From Heligmosomoides polygyrus polygyrus (Eukaryota; Nematoda; Chromadorea; Rhabditida; Heligmosomidae): DNA of 64,000 bases. The notes beneath the pieces were generated by a model. It was not told the DNA's origin. It saw only the letters and a program-made list of their open reading frames with translations, and made no database searches. Position numbers and translations under genes: made by a program. Shown piece after piece: positions 20,700-34,900 of this stretch; within the stretch, counting starts at the first letter, position 1; every line of letters begins with the position of its first letter. The DNA lies in NCBI GenBank assembly GCA_947396885.1, contig OX377203.1, forward strand, positions 29,329,253 through 29,393,252, in the 5' to 3' direction.

Positions 20700-23600
20700 T
20701 TTTTTGTTGAGCACATCTAGCCTAGCTCTGGTATTCTACTTCACACATACTTGTCGTATTTATGTACGCTTCTAGATGGAAGTGGACAAGCCAGGTTATA
20801 AATGGCGCCGGCATGCACAGGAAATTCGTGGTTCCTCGTATTTCATTTCATGCCCAAATCCTGCATGTGCCAGATTTTTTCTTAATGTTGTTAATGAAAT
20901 TCATGAGTCCATTTATTTGTTCCATCGGGCAAGGAGGAGTTGCTGAGCAACTCTGGCGCGAAGGGAACGAACAGAGGCGGGATGACACTCTCTCGAGCAA
21001 ATCGACGATGAGCGGAACAGCCGAAAAAAATGCTCCTCACGAGACGTGTTGGAATCAGTTCGTACGACCACCTGCCTTTTCCGAAATGAGGCTCCGCGAC
21101 GTCGCTTCCAGGTTTTTGCCAGTGTACTGCAATTGTCTCACCTCTTTTACTGGCTCTCGTTCAATTAGCCTCTGAGAAAAACTCGAGCACTTTTTCTCGC
21201 GCTCTTACTGACTCTCACGGCTCACGGCTCTCCTCCCATTGGTAACAACTACGGATGATGGAACGATGCTTTGGCCGACTAACGATCGAAACCAAACAGT
21301 CGAACTCCCCTTCACGATTGCAGAACCCTAAGCAAAGTAGAGACCTTATGATAGAGATCAATGGAGCAGCCGAGGCACGAGTTCTCTTTTCTCTGCGTCA
21401 TTAAAGGTTTCCTTTCTCTGCGTCATTAAAGGCAGTGATCATTCATCTTCATCGCCCGCTCTTATTCCTCGACCTGGCTTACCTGAACTCGTGGTCTGCT
21501 CGTGGCCATCGAAACATCGTCATCATCGTCATCGAACTCGCGTGTCCGTACTCTGCGATCATGAGGTCAGGCGCGGCAGCTCCGACTCTTTTTTACGATT
21601 CGCGTCGCCCTCGAGACATTTCAAACAGAGTAAAGCAGATCTAAGAGATCTCTGTGAAGGTTAGGCCTTGCAGCGGATCTTTAGGCGCCACCAGGAACAA
21701 GCCGTAGATGACCAGCTAAAATGAAGCTGTGCTTCTGCGCTGGTCACGCATACTTATCCGAGCAGAGACGATAACTGCAGTGGGCGTCCTTCATCCTTCC
21801 AATCTAGAAGCACTTAGCACTGGAATTGAGCAGAAGAATCTATTGAAAGTGCATTCTCGTCGAATGTCTTTCTGGTTATCAAAAACGGTAAGCCAGAATG
21901 AAACATATGGTTTGACAAGGTGCTAAAACACGCATGACGATATATTTCACGCCTTTGCAGATGCCCAATGAGTTAGTGGGCAGTGACTGCCGATAAATTG
22001 GAAATGAAAAAGGAAAGACATCTAAATAGAGGCGCAGAACTCTAGAGCACGAACAAAAAGCACTACAAGTTGTTAGATGGATGTCTAGTTGCGATCAAAA
22101 CTCAAATCAAAAAAGCACTACGTTGCACGGATTAGGCACTCTTATGACTAGCTAACTAGCATATTTACTAAAAAGAAATAAAGTTAAAAACAGGAAAAAA
22201 CTTTTTTCGGAAGCGGCGTATGGCTGCCAAAACGACTTAATTAATTAAAATTCAGTACAAAGAACGACTTCTTCTTAATGAGGAGGGGGAGGCACCTCAC
22301 TACGTCTCAGGTTGAAGAAAAGCTCCATGCAAAGAGAACAATGAGTCAACCTGGTTCTGCTATTCGATGGAGCACCACACTGTGCTTGAAATCGCTCTCT
22401 TTTCTAGCGGCCTCCCCGGGCACTAAGAAAGGCCCAAGACTACGTAGAATGTCTTCCTTGCCGACATAGCGGTTTTTGCGGGGACATAGCACTAGGTGGG
22501 GCAGCCAGATTACAGCGAGAAGAAATTCAACTTTTCCTTGGATTTGTTGGCACGGGTTGAAACGATTGAGGCATCTACTGGAAACCAACCTTTCAAACAG
22601 CACTGCTAGTTGTTGGTGAACTGCAGGCGATCCCATTGACCTCTGATATGTACATGATGTATCATCATCTTGCTCGAAGAGTTGACAAACAGAAGCTAGC
22701 ATTGCTGCATTCAAGTTTTGCTCCAGGTTATTCTGCGTGATCTTGTGGAGAAGCTGCGCATTTATGACATTCAACCAATATTTTGTTCGCTCCTAGGCTA
22801 GTCGAAGCCACTGATACACCTCTTGCAGCATTTCGTGGTCGTAAGGAGTAAAAGACCAAGGAAGAGTATTTTATATGGACAGTTTTACACAAACCGATTT
22901 TTCCTTCAAAGCGTGAGAAATAGAGAAACTCGAAAAAGCATTTGCTATTAGTTGCCTTTTTCTGCGCCTTGCGAAGTATGCCTTTTGCAGGAAGCAAGGC
23001 CACGGGGACTTGCACAAGGATCTTGGCATTGCATGAATGGAGCTTCACTGAAGCAAAATCATACCGCTCACGGCATGTCAAGAAGGAGGAACAGGAACAG
23101 TGCTCCACTTCAAGTTGAGCGTCTGACAAATTATTCTGGTAAAAATGATTTTAAAAACATCAATATTCGAGAAAGAGTCCTGCCTTCTTTGCCTTTGCTT
23201 GCTTATTATTATTTCTTGCTCATTTCCCTCTCAACAGCAGTCTCTGAGTTTTATCGTTAGCACATAGAGCTGTCTATTTTAAAGCTTGAGAACACCGCCA
23301 TCAGTCGTGTTACTCATGCTTGCTCTTTCACGAGTTCCCCCTTGGGCAGTGTTCCTCTAGGAACTTCGTTTTTGAGTTCATTATACAAGGTGTACAATCT
23401 GCTACTTAATATCTTAGGACATGCCTCTATAGCCGCCTCACTCACCAGTTTTTGTTGGTTCTAAAGGTGCCAATCCCTTTGCCTCAACAACCTTACACAA
23501 TATGAGTGACACATAGGGGCGGAATCGAAGTGAATCCATCTGCGCTACCAAGGAGGGCCGACTTCTTTCACTGTATTACCTGCGCTGAGTTACAGGTGAG

Positions 23601-24270
23601 TCTTTGCGGCAGTTGAGCTGCATAATACGTTGTTGCACTTTTTGTATAGAGCTGACCTAGAAACCCTATTGTGGAGCTGTCACAGGGCTTACATATATGG
23701 ATAATCCTTTAATAGACGAGCAAATGTTTGACCATATGATGCTATGGTAGACCTTTCTGAAGAAATGTTTGTTACAGGACACAGTAAGAGCGCTGCAGTG
23801 TGTGTGGTAGCGAGGCCGCTGATCTAGCAGATTCCAATACTCGGCATAGTCTATTTTTGACTTCTACACTCCAGTGAGCTCCATCTCGTGCCCATTTCCA
23901 AATCTATTCAAATGCGCAGGGCATCCAAAAAATGGTAGATGCATTGAAAGGCAGAATAACTCATGCAGTATAACACCCCTGGAGGCAGTGTTCTTACTCT
24001 ACTCTGCTGGAGTTACATTTCACTGGCTCTTTGAATAGTTTTGTTTGCTTCGAGACGACGTCACAGGTAACTTCCGCAATCCTCTCGACCAAAAAGAACA
24101 ACAAATAACCCACATCGCAGCACTCAAGCTAATTGTAGACAACACACATTCTTCCTTTGAGAACAGGAAGAACCGTGAACACTTTCATCATCCACAGTGA
24201 ACAGATAGATATTGAATCAAATGTAAAAGTTCTTACAGTCTTACATCGGCTTTATTGCTTCTATTTTAAC
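20700..24270. other. 3.6 kb without a supported gene
   Basis: Minus-strand open stretches at 22346-22774 (142 codons) and 22728-23129 (133 codons) overlap in different frames; neither shows a domain I recognise. A 20-base word around TCTCTGCGTCATTAAAGG is directly duplicated near 21391-21433. Otherwise nothing is supported. Confidence 0.4.
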
Positions 24271-24352
24271 ATCCCCCTTCATGTGCCACCTCATCGCGGT
24301 GAAAGGGTGAACATCACTTTGTGATGGCTAACGGCACAAACGGTCACGCAGT

Positions 24353-27300
24353 ATGCGACGGTTTGTCGTGTACGGGCGGCTCTCCTGTATCCCTGGCCAG
24401 GAACATGTGAGTAACCAGACCACCGCTACGGCTCAAACAACTAAACCCGCGCCCCAGTCCTCCGCGCGCCGGAGGTGGACTTCTACGACGTCGGTTGCAT
24501 CCACCTCCGGCGAGGGGCCATCTAATCTCGGAGTTAAACTATCAGGACGTCATTGGAATCGGACTACCGGAAACTCCCTCCCACCACGACACGGAAACTG
24601 CCTATTCGTCTGCACTTATAACTGTCTTTCGATCGCATCTGAGCAGGATCTTCGGACACTGCTTTACAGAAGCCGCAACATCAAATACGACGTTATCGCC
24701 CTGCAGGAAACGAAAGGCAGAACGGAAACCATAAGAAGGACCGACCACAACGAGCTTCTCATTATCGGAGCAAAGGTGGACAGAAAGAATATTGGCGGAG
24801 TTGGATTTCTCGTCAAATCGACAATGCACCACCTAGTAGACTCTTATAAGATCATCAGTCCGCGAGTAGCTGTTCTTCGTCTGGAAACCAAAGTTCAAGG
24901 AACCATCTCCATCATAAATGCATATACTCCAACATCTGCGGCCACAGATGAAGAAAAGGAGGAATTCTACAAGCTGTTCGAAAGGACTGACAACGACGAG
25001 AAGAGCTACTACAATGTTGTCGTTGGCGACTTTAACGCCATCGTCGGTACGAATGTTCACGACGAATGTAGGCTAGGACTACATGGAACTTCCTCAAGGA
25101 ACGAAAACGGAGAGCGCCTGATAGACTTCCTATCCGCGTGCCGTCTTTACCATGGAAATTCTATGTTTAAGAAGCCTTCAAACCGACGATGGACCTGGGA
25201 AAGCCCAAATGGAGAAACACGTTCGGAGATCGACCATGTTCTTACAAACAGACGCTGGAGTCTGTTCGACGTCTCTGTGCTGTCTTCATTTGACACCGGC
25301 TCGGATCACCGTCTTGTCCGTGCGAAGCTGACTCTCAAAAAGAGGATGTTCAAACGTGACACTCATAAACCGGCACCGGTGAGGATCCCCACATTCAAGT
25401 CTGAGGAGTTGGAGTATGCGATAAAGTCGTACGATTGGAATCTTCTTGAAGATCCATCGGAAGACTACGACCTTCTCTCCAAAGGACTGTTGAAATGTGC
25501 TAGCAGCTCTCACGAAGCCACATCACCGTCTGCTTCAAGACTCAGCGCACATGCGATTAAGCTCTTGGAGCAAAGAAGAGCTGTTAAACTGGATCCTAAT
25601 GCTTTCCATCTGGAAAAAGTCACCATCTCGAAGGCCTGTCGAATTGCAGTGAAGGAGTCCATTCAAGCCTACAGAAGATTGAAGCTGTTATAAGCCGCTG
25701 GGAAAGGTTCAAGCATAAAGCGCTGCAAGCGAGATCTCTGCGACCAGGAGGCAATAATGTCAGCCCTTGTGGATAAGGATGAAACAACGCAAACGTCTCG
25801 AAGAGCGATGGAGGCCATCGTTCAAGAATTCTACACAGACCTGTTCCGTTCTTCCATCACTGTCCCGAAATGCTTGATGCCACCAGCTGAGGAAGTACCT
25901 CCCATTCTGGAATCAGAAGTTGCTCATGCCATCAGAAGGATGAAGCCGGGCACTGCTCCCGAACCGGACGGCATTTCTGCTGATCTCCTTCGTGCGGGTG
26001 GCAGTGCCCTCTGCTCACTTCTTGCCAAGCACTTCAACCACTACCTTCGACTTGGTAGGATTCCAGACTCATGGAAGGAGTCGAAAACAGTTTTAATCTT
26101 CAAAAAAGGTCAGCAGGAGGATATCAACAACTATCGACCCATCAGTCTGCTTTCGGTTGTCTACAAGATCTTCACCAAGATACTGCTTAACCGCATGGAG
26201 CGTTTCTTGGATGAATATCAGCCAGTGGAGCAAGCAGGGTTTCGCAAGGATTTCTCCTGCATGTACCATATTCAGACTGTCTCACAGCTCATCGAGAGGA
26301 GCCGCGAATACCACCTCCCACTTGTCTTTGTCTTCGTGGATTACCGGAAAGCGTTCGACTCTGTGGAAATCAACGTCGTTTTGAACGCACTTGTGCACGC
26401 TGGTATACCGTCGCCCTACATCCGACTTCTGGACGAATGCTTCTCGAACACATCGACTACCATCCAGCTGTTCGATTGAAAGCTTAAAATTCCTATCGGT
26501 AAAGAAGTACGGCAGGGAGACACGATTTCTCCCAAGCTATTCACAGCGGCACTCCAGGATGCATGAAAGACTTGAACTGGGACGATAAAGGTTACCTTGT
26601 CGACGGTAAACGGATCAGCAACCTTCGCTTCGCCGACGATATTGTGCTCATCTCTACCAGCACGGCAGAAGTCGAGGAAATGCTGAACGAGCTCAATGTG
26701 GCAGGTATGAAGATTGGATTGGACATGAATATGTCCAAAACGCAGTTTATGGTCAACCAGTGGTGTGACACGGGACTCGTAAGGTTAAATGGAGTCGCTC
26801 TACAACGGGTTGACTCCTACGTCTATCTGGGAAGAAAGCTGAACATGGATAACGACCTAGCTCCTGAAATCGCCCGCAGGAGACGCGCAGCATGGGCAGC
26901 CTTCAGTTCGATTTGCGAAGTCACCGATCAGATCAAGGATCCCGGCCTCAGGGCCTCGATATTCAACGTCTCTGTACTGCCTGCGATGTGTTACGCGACG
27001 GAAACCTGGCCCGACAACAAGACAATCGCCAGAGCAATGAAAGTACGCATCGTGCACTGGAGAGATGTCTTCTGAGGACAAGCCTTCGTCAGCAATGGGA
27101 AGAAGGCCTACGAAGCTCGGAGCTACGGGAGAAGTCACAATTAGCAGACCCGCTGCAGTACATGAAGAAGTCCAAATATCGCTGGGCCGGACACCTGCTT
27201 CGACGAAAGGACGATAGATGGAGTCTCCGTGTCACAGAATGGCTCCCGAGAGACCATAAGAGACCACTGGGACGACCGCCAACGCGATGGGCAGACTCAT

Positions 27301-27389
27301 TCTCAAGATCTTTCAGAGAACGGAGTCTGCCTCACTGGATGCAAGCAGCCAGAGATCGAGCGGTCTGGAAGAATTGTGGTCCCCGCTGA
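24353..27389 (+). pseudogene. RTE-1-like LINE ORF2 with a few inactivating lesions
   Basis: It spans nearly the whole ORF2 of an RTE element. The endonuclease frame (24353-25693, ATG start) has TYNCLSIAS, IALQETKG, VGDFNAIVG, EIDHVLTN and SDHRLV. After a frame change near 25690 the RT continues at 25757-26479 with NNYRPISLLS and motif A FVDYRKAFDSVE. A TGA at 26477 interrupts it just before VRQGDTISPKLF. A frameshift near 26555 precedes the 26563-27075 frame with LRFADDIVLI, and another near 27045 leads to the C-terminal RWAGHLLRR and RPPTRWAD block. About four lesions in 3 kb mark a fairly young dead copy of a family related to that at 3882-5177, different from the intact element at 11680. 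Confidence 0.9.
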
Positions 27390-27555
27390 GAAGACCTCCA
27401 GCCGACAAAAGGACCATCAAAGTATCGAAGTAAAAGTGTGTAGTATTTTAACGTCATCTGTTCATCTGCTCGTTGCTCTGCCACTTGTCAAACAGGAGTC
27501 CAAAGCTGCCTAAAGGGTGGAGGAACTGCGCTAAATAATCTCTATTTTGGACACC

Positions 27556-27846
27556 GAGGGTGCGCCTGTACCGCAATTGGAGGAAGTGTCGACTGTCGCG
27601 TTCTCCCGATACCAAGTTCTTGGCTCGGATTTCCCGCCCAGACCAACCAAGCCTTCCTCCCCTCCGGGGTCCATGAATTGCTACCGAGCATTTCTGTGAA
27701 TGATAAAGTGCTGAGTTGTTCATCGGCTAGCCAGTTCAAGTCATTATATAGCCATTCAAATAGCCGTCATGACATCTCGTAGAAGTAGAGTGCGTGGCGT
27801 GTCCAAAAATGGGTTGAGTAACGCCGTCCTTTATCCTTTATCCTTG
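27556..27846 (+). mobile_element. tRNA-derived SINE, copy A
   Basis: tRNA-like head (GTACCGCAATTGGAGGAAG, then CGATACCAAGTTCTTGGCTC), body with CCAACCAAGCCTTCC, and the 3' end GAGTAACGCCGTCCTTTATCC followed by TTTATCC repeats. Best read together with the complete copy at 58456-58740. Confidence 0.8.
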
Positions 27847-28654
27847 GTCGCGCCATGTATCGCACTTCTCCACTCGACATCATGAGTCAGACCTTTTCAA
27901 GCACATCCGGTTGATAGCCGGTGAGCCGAGTTCTGCAGCGCTAGAGTCAACGAGCGACACACAAGGAATAAGTGGACGGTTCACGACTCATACCAAAATC
28001 GATAAGAGGAATAGACAATCGCGCCTCCTTCCAATTGCGCCACGCATGCTCGTGCCCAACTGTCCTCGTTGAAATGTGCAGAGTTGACATTGTTGCAACT
28101 TCAACGAGGCTCCGTTCAAAGTGAAAAACTTTCTCTTTAGAAAATCTTCGATCTCCAGTGATGAAAATACCGGTTCTGAGCACTTCGCGCAAGTCATTTG
28201 TACACCCAAAGTCTTCGTTGTAATTAAAAAAAATAAGCCACAAAAATCCTAATTGCAACCGGAATGAGGTAGCTCTCGGATCGAATGCGGTCTAAGAAAT
28301 TTTTTTTATTTCACCTTTTATTCTATTCATTCCTTATTCATTTATTCATTTAATCAAGAATCACTCTTCTGTTCTCTGCTATCCCGTACATCCGTACATT
28401 GTTAAGTTGCAATAAAATGAAAATGCAGTTCACTTAGAACTAACGGGGGTACATGCGAACGAGGCGAATTCCGTAGTAGACACTGGTTCGCGAATCGATT
28501 CTGAGGTTTCTGAGGTTCGGTTCGCACCTAGGCCAGACAATGCATCCCTCCAACCGTTATTGACGAAGTGGGTGAAGGCGAATCTAGTAAGAGGAAGCAC
28601 TGATTTACCTTGCTGAAGCCCACCTCAAGTCAAGCGCATTCATCGCCTGCCCGA

Positions 28655-28723
28655 GACCTTGCAGATGCAGTCTGTGTGGGAAGGGTTCGCTTAGCTTCTC
28701 CCACAGTCTGCTTCTGCAAGGTC
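28655..28723 (+). ncRNA. Candidate pre-miRNA-like hairpin
   Basis: Arms 28655-28683 and 28695-28723 pair over 29 positions with about four mismatches; the loop is 11 bases. Size (about 69 nt) and imperfect pairing resemble a miRNA precursor. It lies about 240 bp upstream of the ASB-type gene's start codon. Expression is unknown; an inverted duplication of other origin would look the same. Confidence 0.35.
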
Positions 28724-28964
28724 ATTCTCCTTCCTCATTTGTTCTGTTAGGACATAGCCAATCCACTCTGAATCCCGAATGCCTGAAGACCTCTCAGTAC
28801 TGCGGCAGTCCTGTTCCTACGACGGCACTGCCCAGTGCTCTTTGTCCTCCCGTCCACGAGGCCTTCCAGACTGCGTCAGGAGCAGCAGTCAGGCGGGGTT
28901 CAGCTGAGGGTCAGGTGCACCGCGGTCGTTGTTCCGGCCAGCACTCGCCTCGCCTCGAACTCAC

Positions 28965-31900
28965 ATGACCCACGAACGCCCGCCGTCGGGGCGGGCCGCG
29001 TCGACTGACGGACGGACGACGAGATCCTCGTCAGTCTCAACGATGATCATCTCCCGGGATATGACGCACTTCAGCGACGAGCATCAGCAGCAGCTACAGG
29101 TTGGTCCCCATTTGCCTTCTGCGCTACTTCTTTACTTCTTCGCCGATGTATCGGTCATGTCTTATCGTTAGCATTCATTCCTCTTTTGCTTGATGTGGCC
29201 AGATATATCCTCATATTTCCCCGATGGAAAAAATCTCCTGACGTTTCTTCCGTATTTGAAAGAGCTTGGCGAAAAACCAGGCGCAAGGGCTGTCATCAGG
29301 CGACGACACATGCTGCTTCGCCTGCTCACCCATCGCGCCGGAAGGAACAAAGAACGCCTCAGCAAACCTCGCGGGAGGCTCTCTTTTCTCCTCTAAAAAC
29401 GGACTGGACACGTGATGGACTATGACCATCTCATTGTCCTATTCTGGGGAGGTCGCAGCGCCGAAAGGCCGGCATTGTTCGACGCAAACATGGCTCGGGA
29501 GCAGTGTTTCTCTTCATGCTGCTTACCCGTGTTGCCCTGAAGAACTATAGAGGTCTTCTTGAACACGTGTGCTTCCAGAAGCAGAATGTAATGGATGTTC
29601 CTGTTGAAGGCATAGTAAATTAGGAGCTTTCAGGAGCCCTAATGGCTTAAGCTGGGTCAGCTCATCTAGTTCAGTAGTTTTTAATAGTGAACCTTTCAGA
29701 ATTGTAGTTCATTTTTCATCAGTCAGAATGACTTAATGACTCTTCTGTGACGAAATGTCCTATGAGTCAGCTCTGCAACAGCTGGGATGTGTCCGGGCGA
29801 AGTCCAAGCCATCTTGCTGTTTGACTTCATTGCTTACACATTAAATGCTGTGGATGCTTTCTTCTACAGCTCTATTTTGAAACACGTCTTCCACTGAGAA
29901 CAGTTTGAATCAACGCAAATCTCTCCTTAAATGAGAGAAAAACGCAACTATTGAAATTCCGAAGTGTTACAACCGAAAAATTGATCATTGGAGCGATTCG
30001 GTTGGAAAAATTATGGAAATGCATTAAGAGGTTCGTATCCCTTTTCATTTCTCTTCCATCGTCTTCCTGATCGTTGATTTGCTCGACCGATTTGCCTACA
30101 TTTATCCTTGTGGCGTGCCAGAGTAATCCAGTAGATCCTTCTCCCTCGGCGAACACAAAAACGTGATACCCTTCATTCATGAGTCGGAGGTTCAACCAAC
30201 ACGATGATACTGTGTCCTTTAACATCCCACGGAGCCTAGTCCGTTAAGAAATTTGTCCAGACGGTAACTGAGAAACGCTTTATGTGCCCGACCTACCTAT
30301 TTTCGACGATTTGGCTCCTACGGCAACGTATTGGTCCGAGCACCTTCCTCTTGATTCCATGTTTATGGTGCTTTATGGTGCTGTTCGCGTGTTCATGTTG
30401 CTTTCGTAGACACCAAATCTCAGAGGAGTACATTACCACTTAAAGAACCTTAAGGTCGAATAGGAGGACACGGAGCCGAAAGTTCATCGTTCTCTTTACG
30501 ACTTCTTCGACACTCTTGAAAGCTCTCAAGTATTTACCATGCTACTTGAAATTTTAAAAACCCAGACATTCTTCGCCCTTCTGTGAGGTTCTACCGAATG
30601 TCATTCGATTCAAAATGCCTAGTTTTCTATTCATCAGATAATTTTGAATAGCACAACCAGCCAAGTCAGCAAGAGAAACTTATGCCTTTGGTAGCAGCTT
30701 CGAAATAGGCAGGGATATCTTTACGGGGTCCAAGTGGATATGGTCGAAGCAGCTGAGCTCCTCTTTTCGTCGACATCCTGCATACATTTTATACGTACGC
30801 ATCAGAGTATGCTACCGAAATGTCTACAAAGAGCAGGGTTGGTACATCAATGCCTTTATTCAGCGGTTTACGGTGATCTGTTGGTGAGAATGCGGGTTAT
30901 TTGTTGTACGGTGGCTTTGTTCCATACCTATCCTCCAGTGACACCACTCAATGCATGACGCTTCTTTCCTTATAAAGAAGCGCATTCCATCCAGAAATCT
31001 CTCGAGGAACGATGCTTCTTTACTTTAAAAGAAGCACTATTGAACAAATGGAACCAAATAAGCCTGAAGCATTCGCTTTTCCTCGCTAGTTTCATCGACC
31101 TGGAAGCTCTAAGATTACAGGCGTCAGAACAGTTCTTGAAGTTAGGAAAGGATTGGATGCTCAAGTATAGATCTTCCGCCCATTTTACCGTTGGCCGTTG
31201 CATCCCCTATATCCCACTTAAGTGCTGAGTTCCTCCTCGTTCGTAACTTCTGCTGAACCTTCGACGAGTAACTTCGCTGTGAGCAGACCCTGCACATCCC
31301 AGCCTGCTCCTCAATTCCCGGCCGTTGTCTAGCCGGACTCGTCGTTTGCGACAGTCAGTGCCGGCACTCGAGGCACACGTCGGTGTCGCGCTTCGCACAA
31401 CATCCTTGTTGTGGTCAGCGGCGGCGCGTGGCGGCGACGACGCGCGTCGCGCACTGTCGCCGTGTGTCGCCGCGACTCGCGCGTCGTCGCCGGCTGTCAA
31501 CAGCGCGATCAGCTGTTCGCGAGCGAGAGAGTGCTGGCCGGGAGGGCCTCCGACGTCGAAAACACCTGCCGCAGCGGCCGCCGAGTGCGCTCTTCAACGC
31601 ACTCGAGTGCACACACATCCAGCCGAATCAATCGAGTCTTGAGCTGTCGAAATCGGAAGCCTGGCACTTGCTCAGATCAGATCCTTTCAGCGCCAACTGG
31701 CCGACAAGATCACCAACTATGCGTCGACTGAGGAGATCCGGAACCTTCTGATCCGCGGCGCTACGGTACGTTCCCATTGATATTTCCTTCATTATGATGC
31801 TTTTTTTGTTTCAGTTTAACATCATGCTGAAGCTTTCTGGGTTCGGTTCATGCCCGAGTTCACTAAGTTGGTACTGTAGTCGGAATCAGAATTGTGCGGG

Positions 31901-34900
31901 AAGAATAAACGCTGTTCTCCTTGAAATGGACGTCGTATTCAGATCTGTGGGCCTGGCGCAATTTGAATGCTTCCATAAAAGTCGAAGGCATGCGCGTTTC
32001 GGAGGCATTAACTAGTATCGACCATTTCCTTCTACCCTATTTGTGCCTTCAGTCAACCTTGTATTTGCTGAAGATGGTATCCGCTATTAGTTCTAGGAGG
32101 GCGCAGATTCTTGGTTAGGATCAGGCCAACCCAGGCCAACCAAGCCTTCCACCCCTACGGTGAATTGGTACAGGACTGGTTCGGGAAGTATGAAGCGCTA
32201 ACTTCCCATCGGCTGACCACCGCAAGTCATCCATCGGCTGGCTACCGCAAGTCACTGTAGGTCCAAATACGCATTCAAATCGCTAACATGGCATCCCGTA
32301 GAAGTAGGCGTGGCGCATTCCAAAAGGGATTGAGTAACGCCGTGCTCTATCCTTATCCTTACTATTCCTAAACACAAATGACAGGCAAGCTATGAATTCC
32401 TGCGTTCAAAATGAACCAATTGGCAACAACATGATGAAGTATATTTACCAAGGTCGTTGGTCACCTTTATTTGGCTAACCTTTCGGCGTCGACGCTCTCA
32501 TCAGAGCCGAGAAGTCCAAGGAACAGTTAGAAACAACCTGCTCAAATGCCATTTCAACATACAAAACGAATTTCAAATAAAGTAAGGAGTCTAGAGGCGA
32601 GGTCATGGATGCCAACAACGCTAATCTTAACGGTGGAGGTCGTGTTGATTCACTAGTAATTCGTCGTGGTACCTGTGCCGTGATATGCTCAACTATGGCC
32701 ATTTCGGTCCTCCGTTACGTAAATAGAGTTCGCTTCCGTACAATGAAATTAGTCTTACGAGAAAAACACCTGCTTCTGCCAAGCACCCGAGGAATGAGGA
32801 ACGAACTTGGCGACGAGACATGCACTCATCGCGCCCTCACCCACCAACTGCTATTTTCAATCACTTCGATACCTTTCCCCATGATAAACTTTTGAAATCC
32901 GGAGTTCGTCACAGGTGATTAAACAGTTTGCACTTGCCAGTTGCAAGCTTTGAACTTTCGGAACATGAAAACATAGCTCATATTTGAAGAAAGGAACTTC
33001 TTGCTATAATTTCCAAGAAGTTCCGAAGCTGGAGTAAGAGATGCCGAAGGGTGATTCTTAGACATCTCGCTGGAACAGCATACGGATCCGCTAGGAAGCG
33101 CTGTGCTAATAGGCAGTGTGATTGCGGAAGTTTCGTCCTCATTTCTACAACTGAATTTCGTACAAAGTGTGGCGTAACATACCTCTGCTCAGTTCATGCG
33201 TAAGGCCTTTTGAAGGAGGCAGATTGCTTGTAACTTCGGCGAGGAGAGGAATTCTGACTTAGATGGAGAGTGTGCGACTTCACGAACTACATTTAGCTGC
33301 AGGTGCAACGCTGTTGATGTTGAACACCTTGTTCTTCCCCTGCTGAGGTAAAGGAGTAAAGCACATTACCAGCCTTGCCGCTGGTCAACTTCTTTTTGGG
33401 ATGCAGTCATTGCACTGACGCATTGCACTCTTGTGAGAGACACCGATAGTGAAGCTACTTCGAGTAGGGACAGCCCTCACAATCAACTGTGTTGGCTACC
33501 CAATGGTCAGCCCAATATTTTAATCTTTCCCAGACAATTCTGCACCAAACCGTTGACTCTGGAGCGGCAGAAGGCCTTGATGGCTTGAAGTGGGTCCGAA
33601 TCTTGAATCAATAAGGCAGCCGGAGGTCATGCCTTGTGCTGCTAAAATGTGATTAGGCCATCCATGAAGTCCTCCTTGGTTGGGCCAGTCACGGGTACAA
33701 CACACAGACAGCCCGCTCTTCCAAACTGCTGTTAACGTGGGACTTTGAAGGAGCCTATTCGTCTTCGTGCTCTGCCTCACATGACGTGCGCTTGAGTCCC
33801 TGGTTTTTTTCTGTTTGCGAGTTTCGAGGGTCAGCGCTGCTAAGTGCAAACACCGTTGTTTTCGGCAATTGGATTTCTTACACGCTCGCAAATAGGATGC
33901 CTATCTGAACGCTCAGAGAGCAGTCACACCGAAACTATAGCTGTGTTTGCTCAATGAGGAGTCACACTTTCATTTGAACTTCCCTACTTCTTTTTCTTCT
34001 GCGGGTGCTGACTCAAAGTTAAATTATCGCCACTTTGAGGTTTTAGATGTTTGTCGATTAATCTCAATTTTATAAGTGTATGCTGCTCAAGCCAGCAAAG
34101 TGGGTCAGCACCTTCTGAACCGGTGGTGTGGTTCTGAACCTGTGGTGGGGTTCTGCTCTCCGGGCTTGGTTATCGCCTTTGGTGATGTGATTTATTTTAG
34201 TCCAGTCGTTTATTAGATAACGGACAGTAGAATATACACACCTATTTCCTCGCTGTCCGGCTATTTATGCCGTACGAGTGATACCATTCCCATATTTTAT
34301 ATTTCAAACATATAACAAATACAATCGAGGTGGCGCGGAGCGAGACACCTTCGTTTTAAGGACAAAAGGTTTGGTTCAAATCTTGCTTACAACCAACGTA
34401 TCTATTTGTTTAGCTCGTTGCCTCTTGGATAGCGATGCACTTGTTCCTTGATGTAAATTTTTATGATTAGGATAAAACTCGATAATAGTCTTCTTTCGGT
34501 GTGAGCCACGTATTCCATTTTTATGGATTATCGTGACTGAGAGGCCAACCTATTAAACTCCGGTGTGTCACCTTTCTGAAACGTGTCCGGCTTTCACTGG
34601 CTAATTCCGGTGATGGAAGGTTTTGTTAGTCTGTGCGGCTCTCGAACCAAAAACTTAATTGTTCCAGGCGCAAGTTTGAGTTGACGTCTGATGGCCGCAC
34701 ATTTGTCCTCTTTTAATTATATATTTTTTACAAGAACTAATCATGTGAAACATACGCATGAAACGTTTTCTGCCTTGATGCTCAATTATTTTTCCATTCA
34801 TTTTTGAAAGCTTTTATTGTTATTTCAGAATTTTTTAAAATCTATTACCATTGAATAAGACCTATGGTTGCAGTGTTAAGGGCTGTTTGTCAGGAGCGGG

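Noticed and set aside
31207..31751. Several overlapping open frames
   Set aside because: They are overlapping, on both strands, in a CpG-dense block and out of phase with ASB exon 2.
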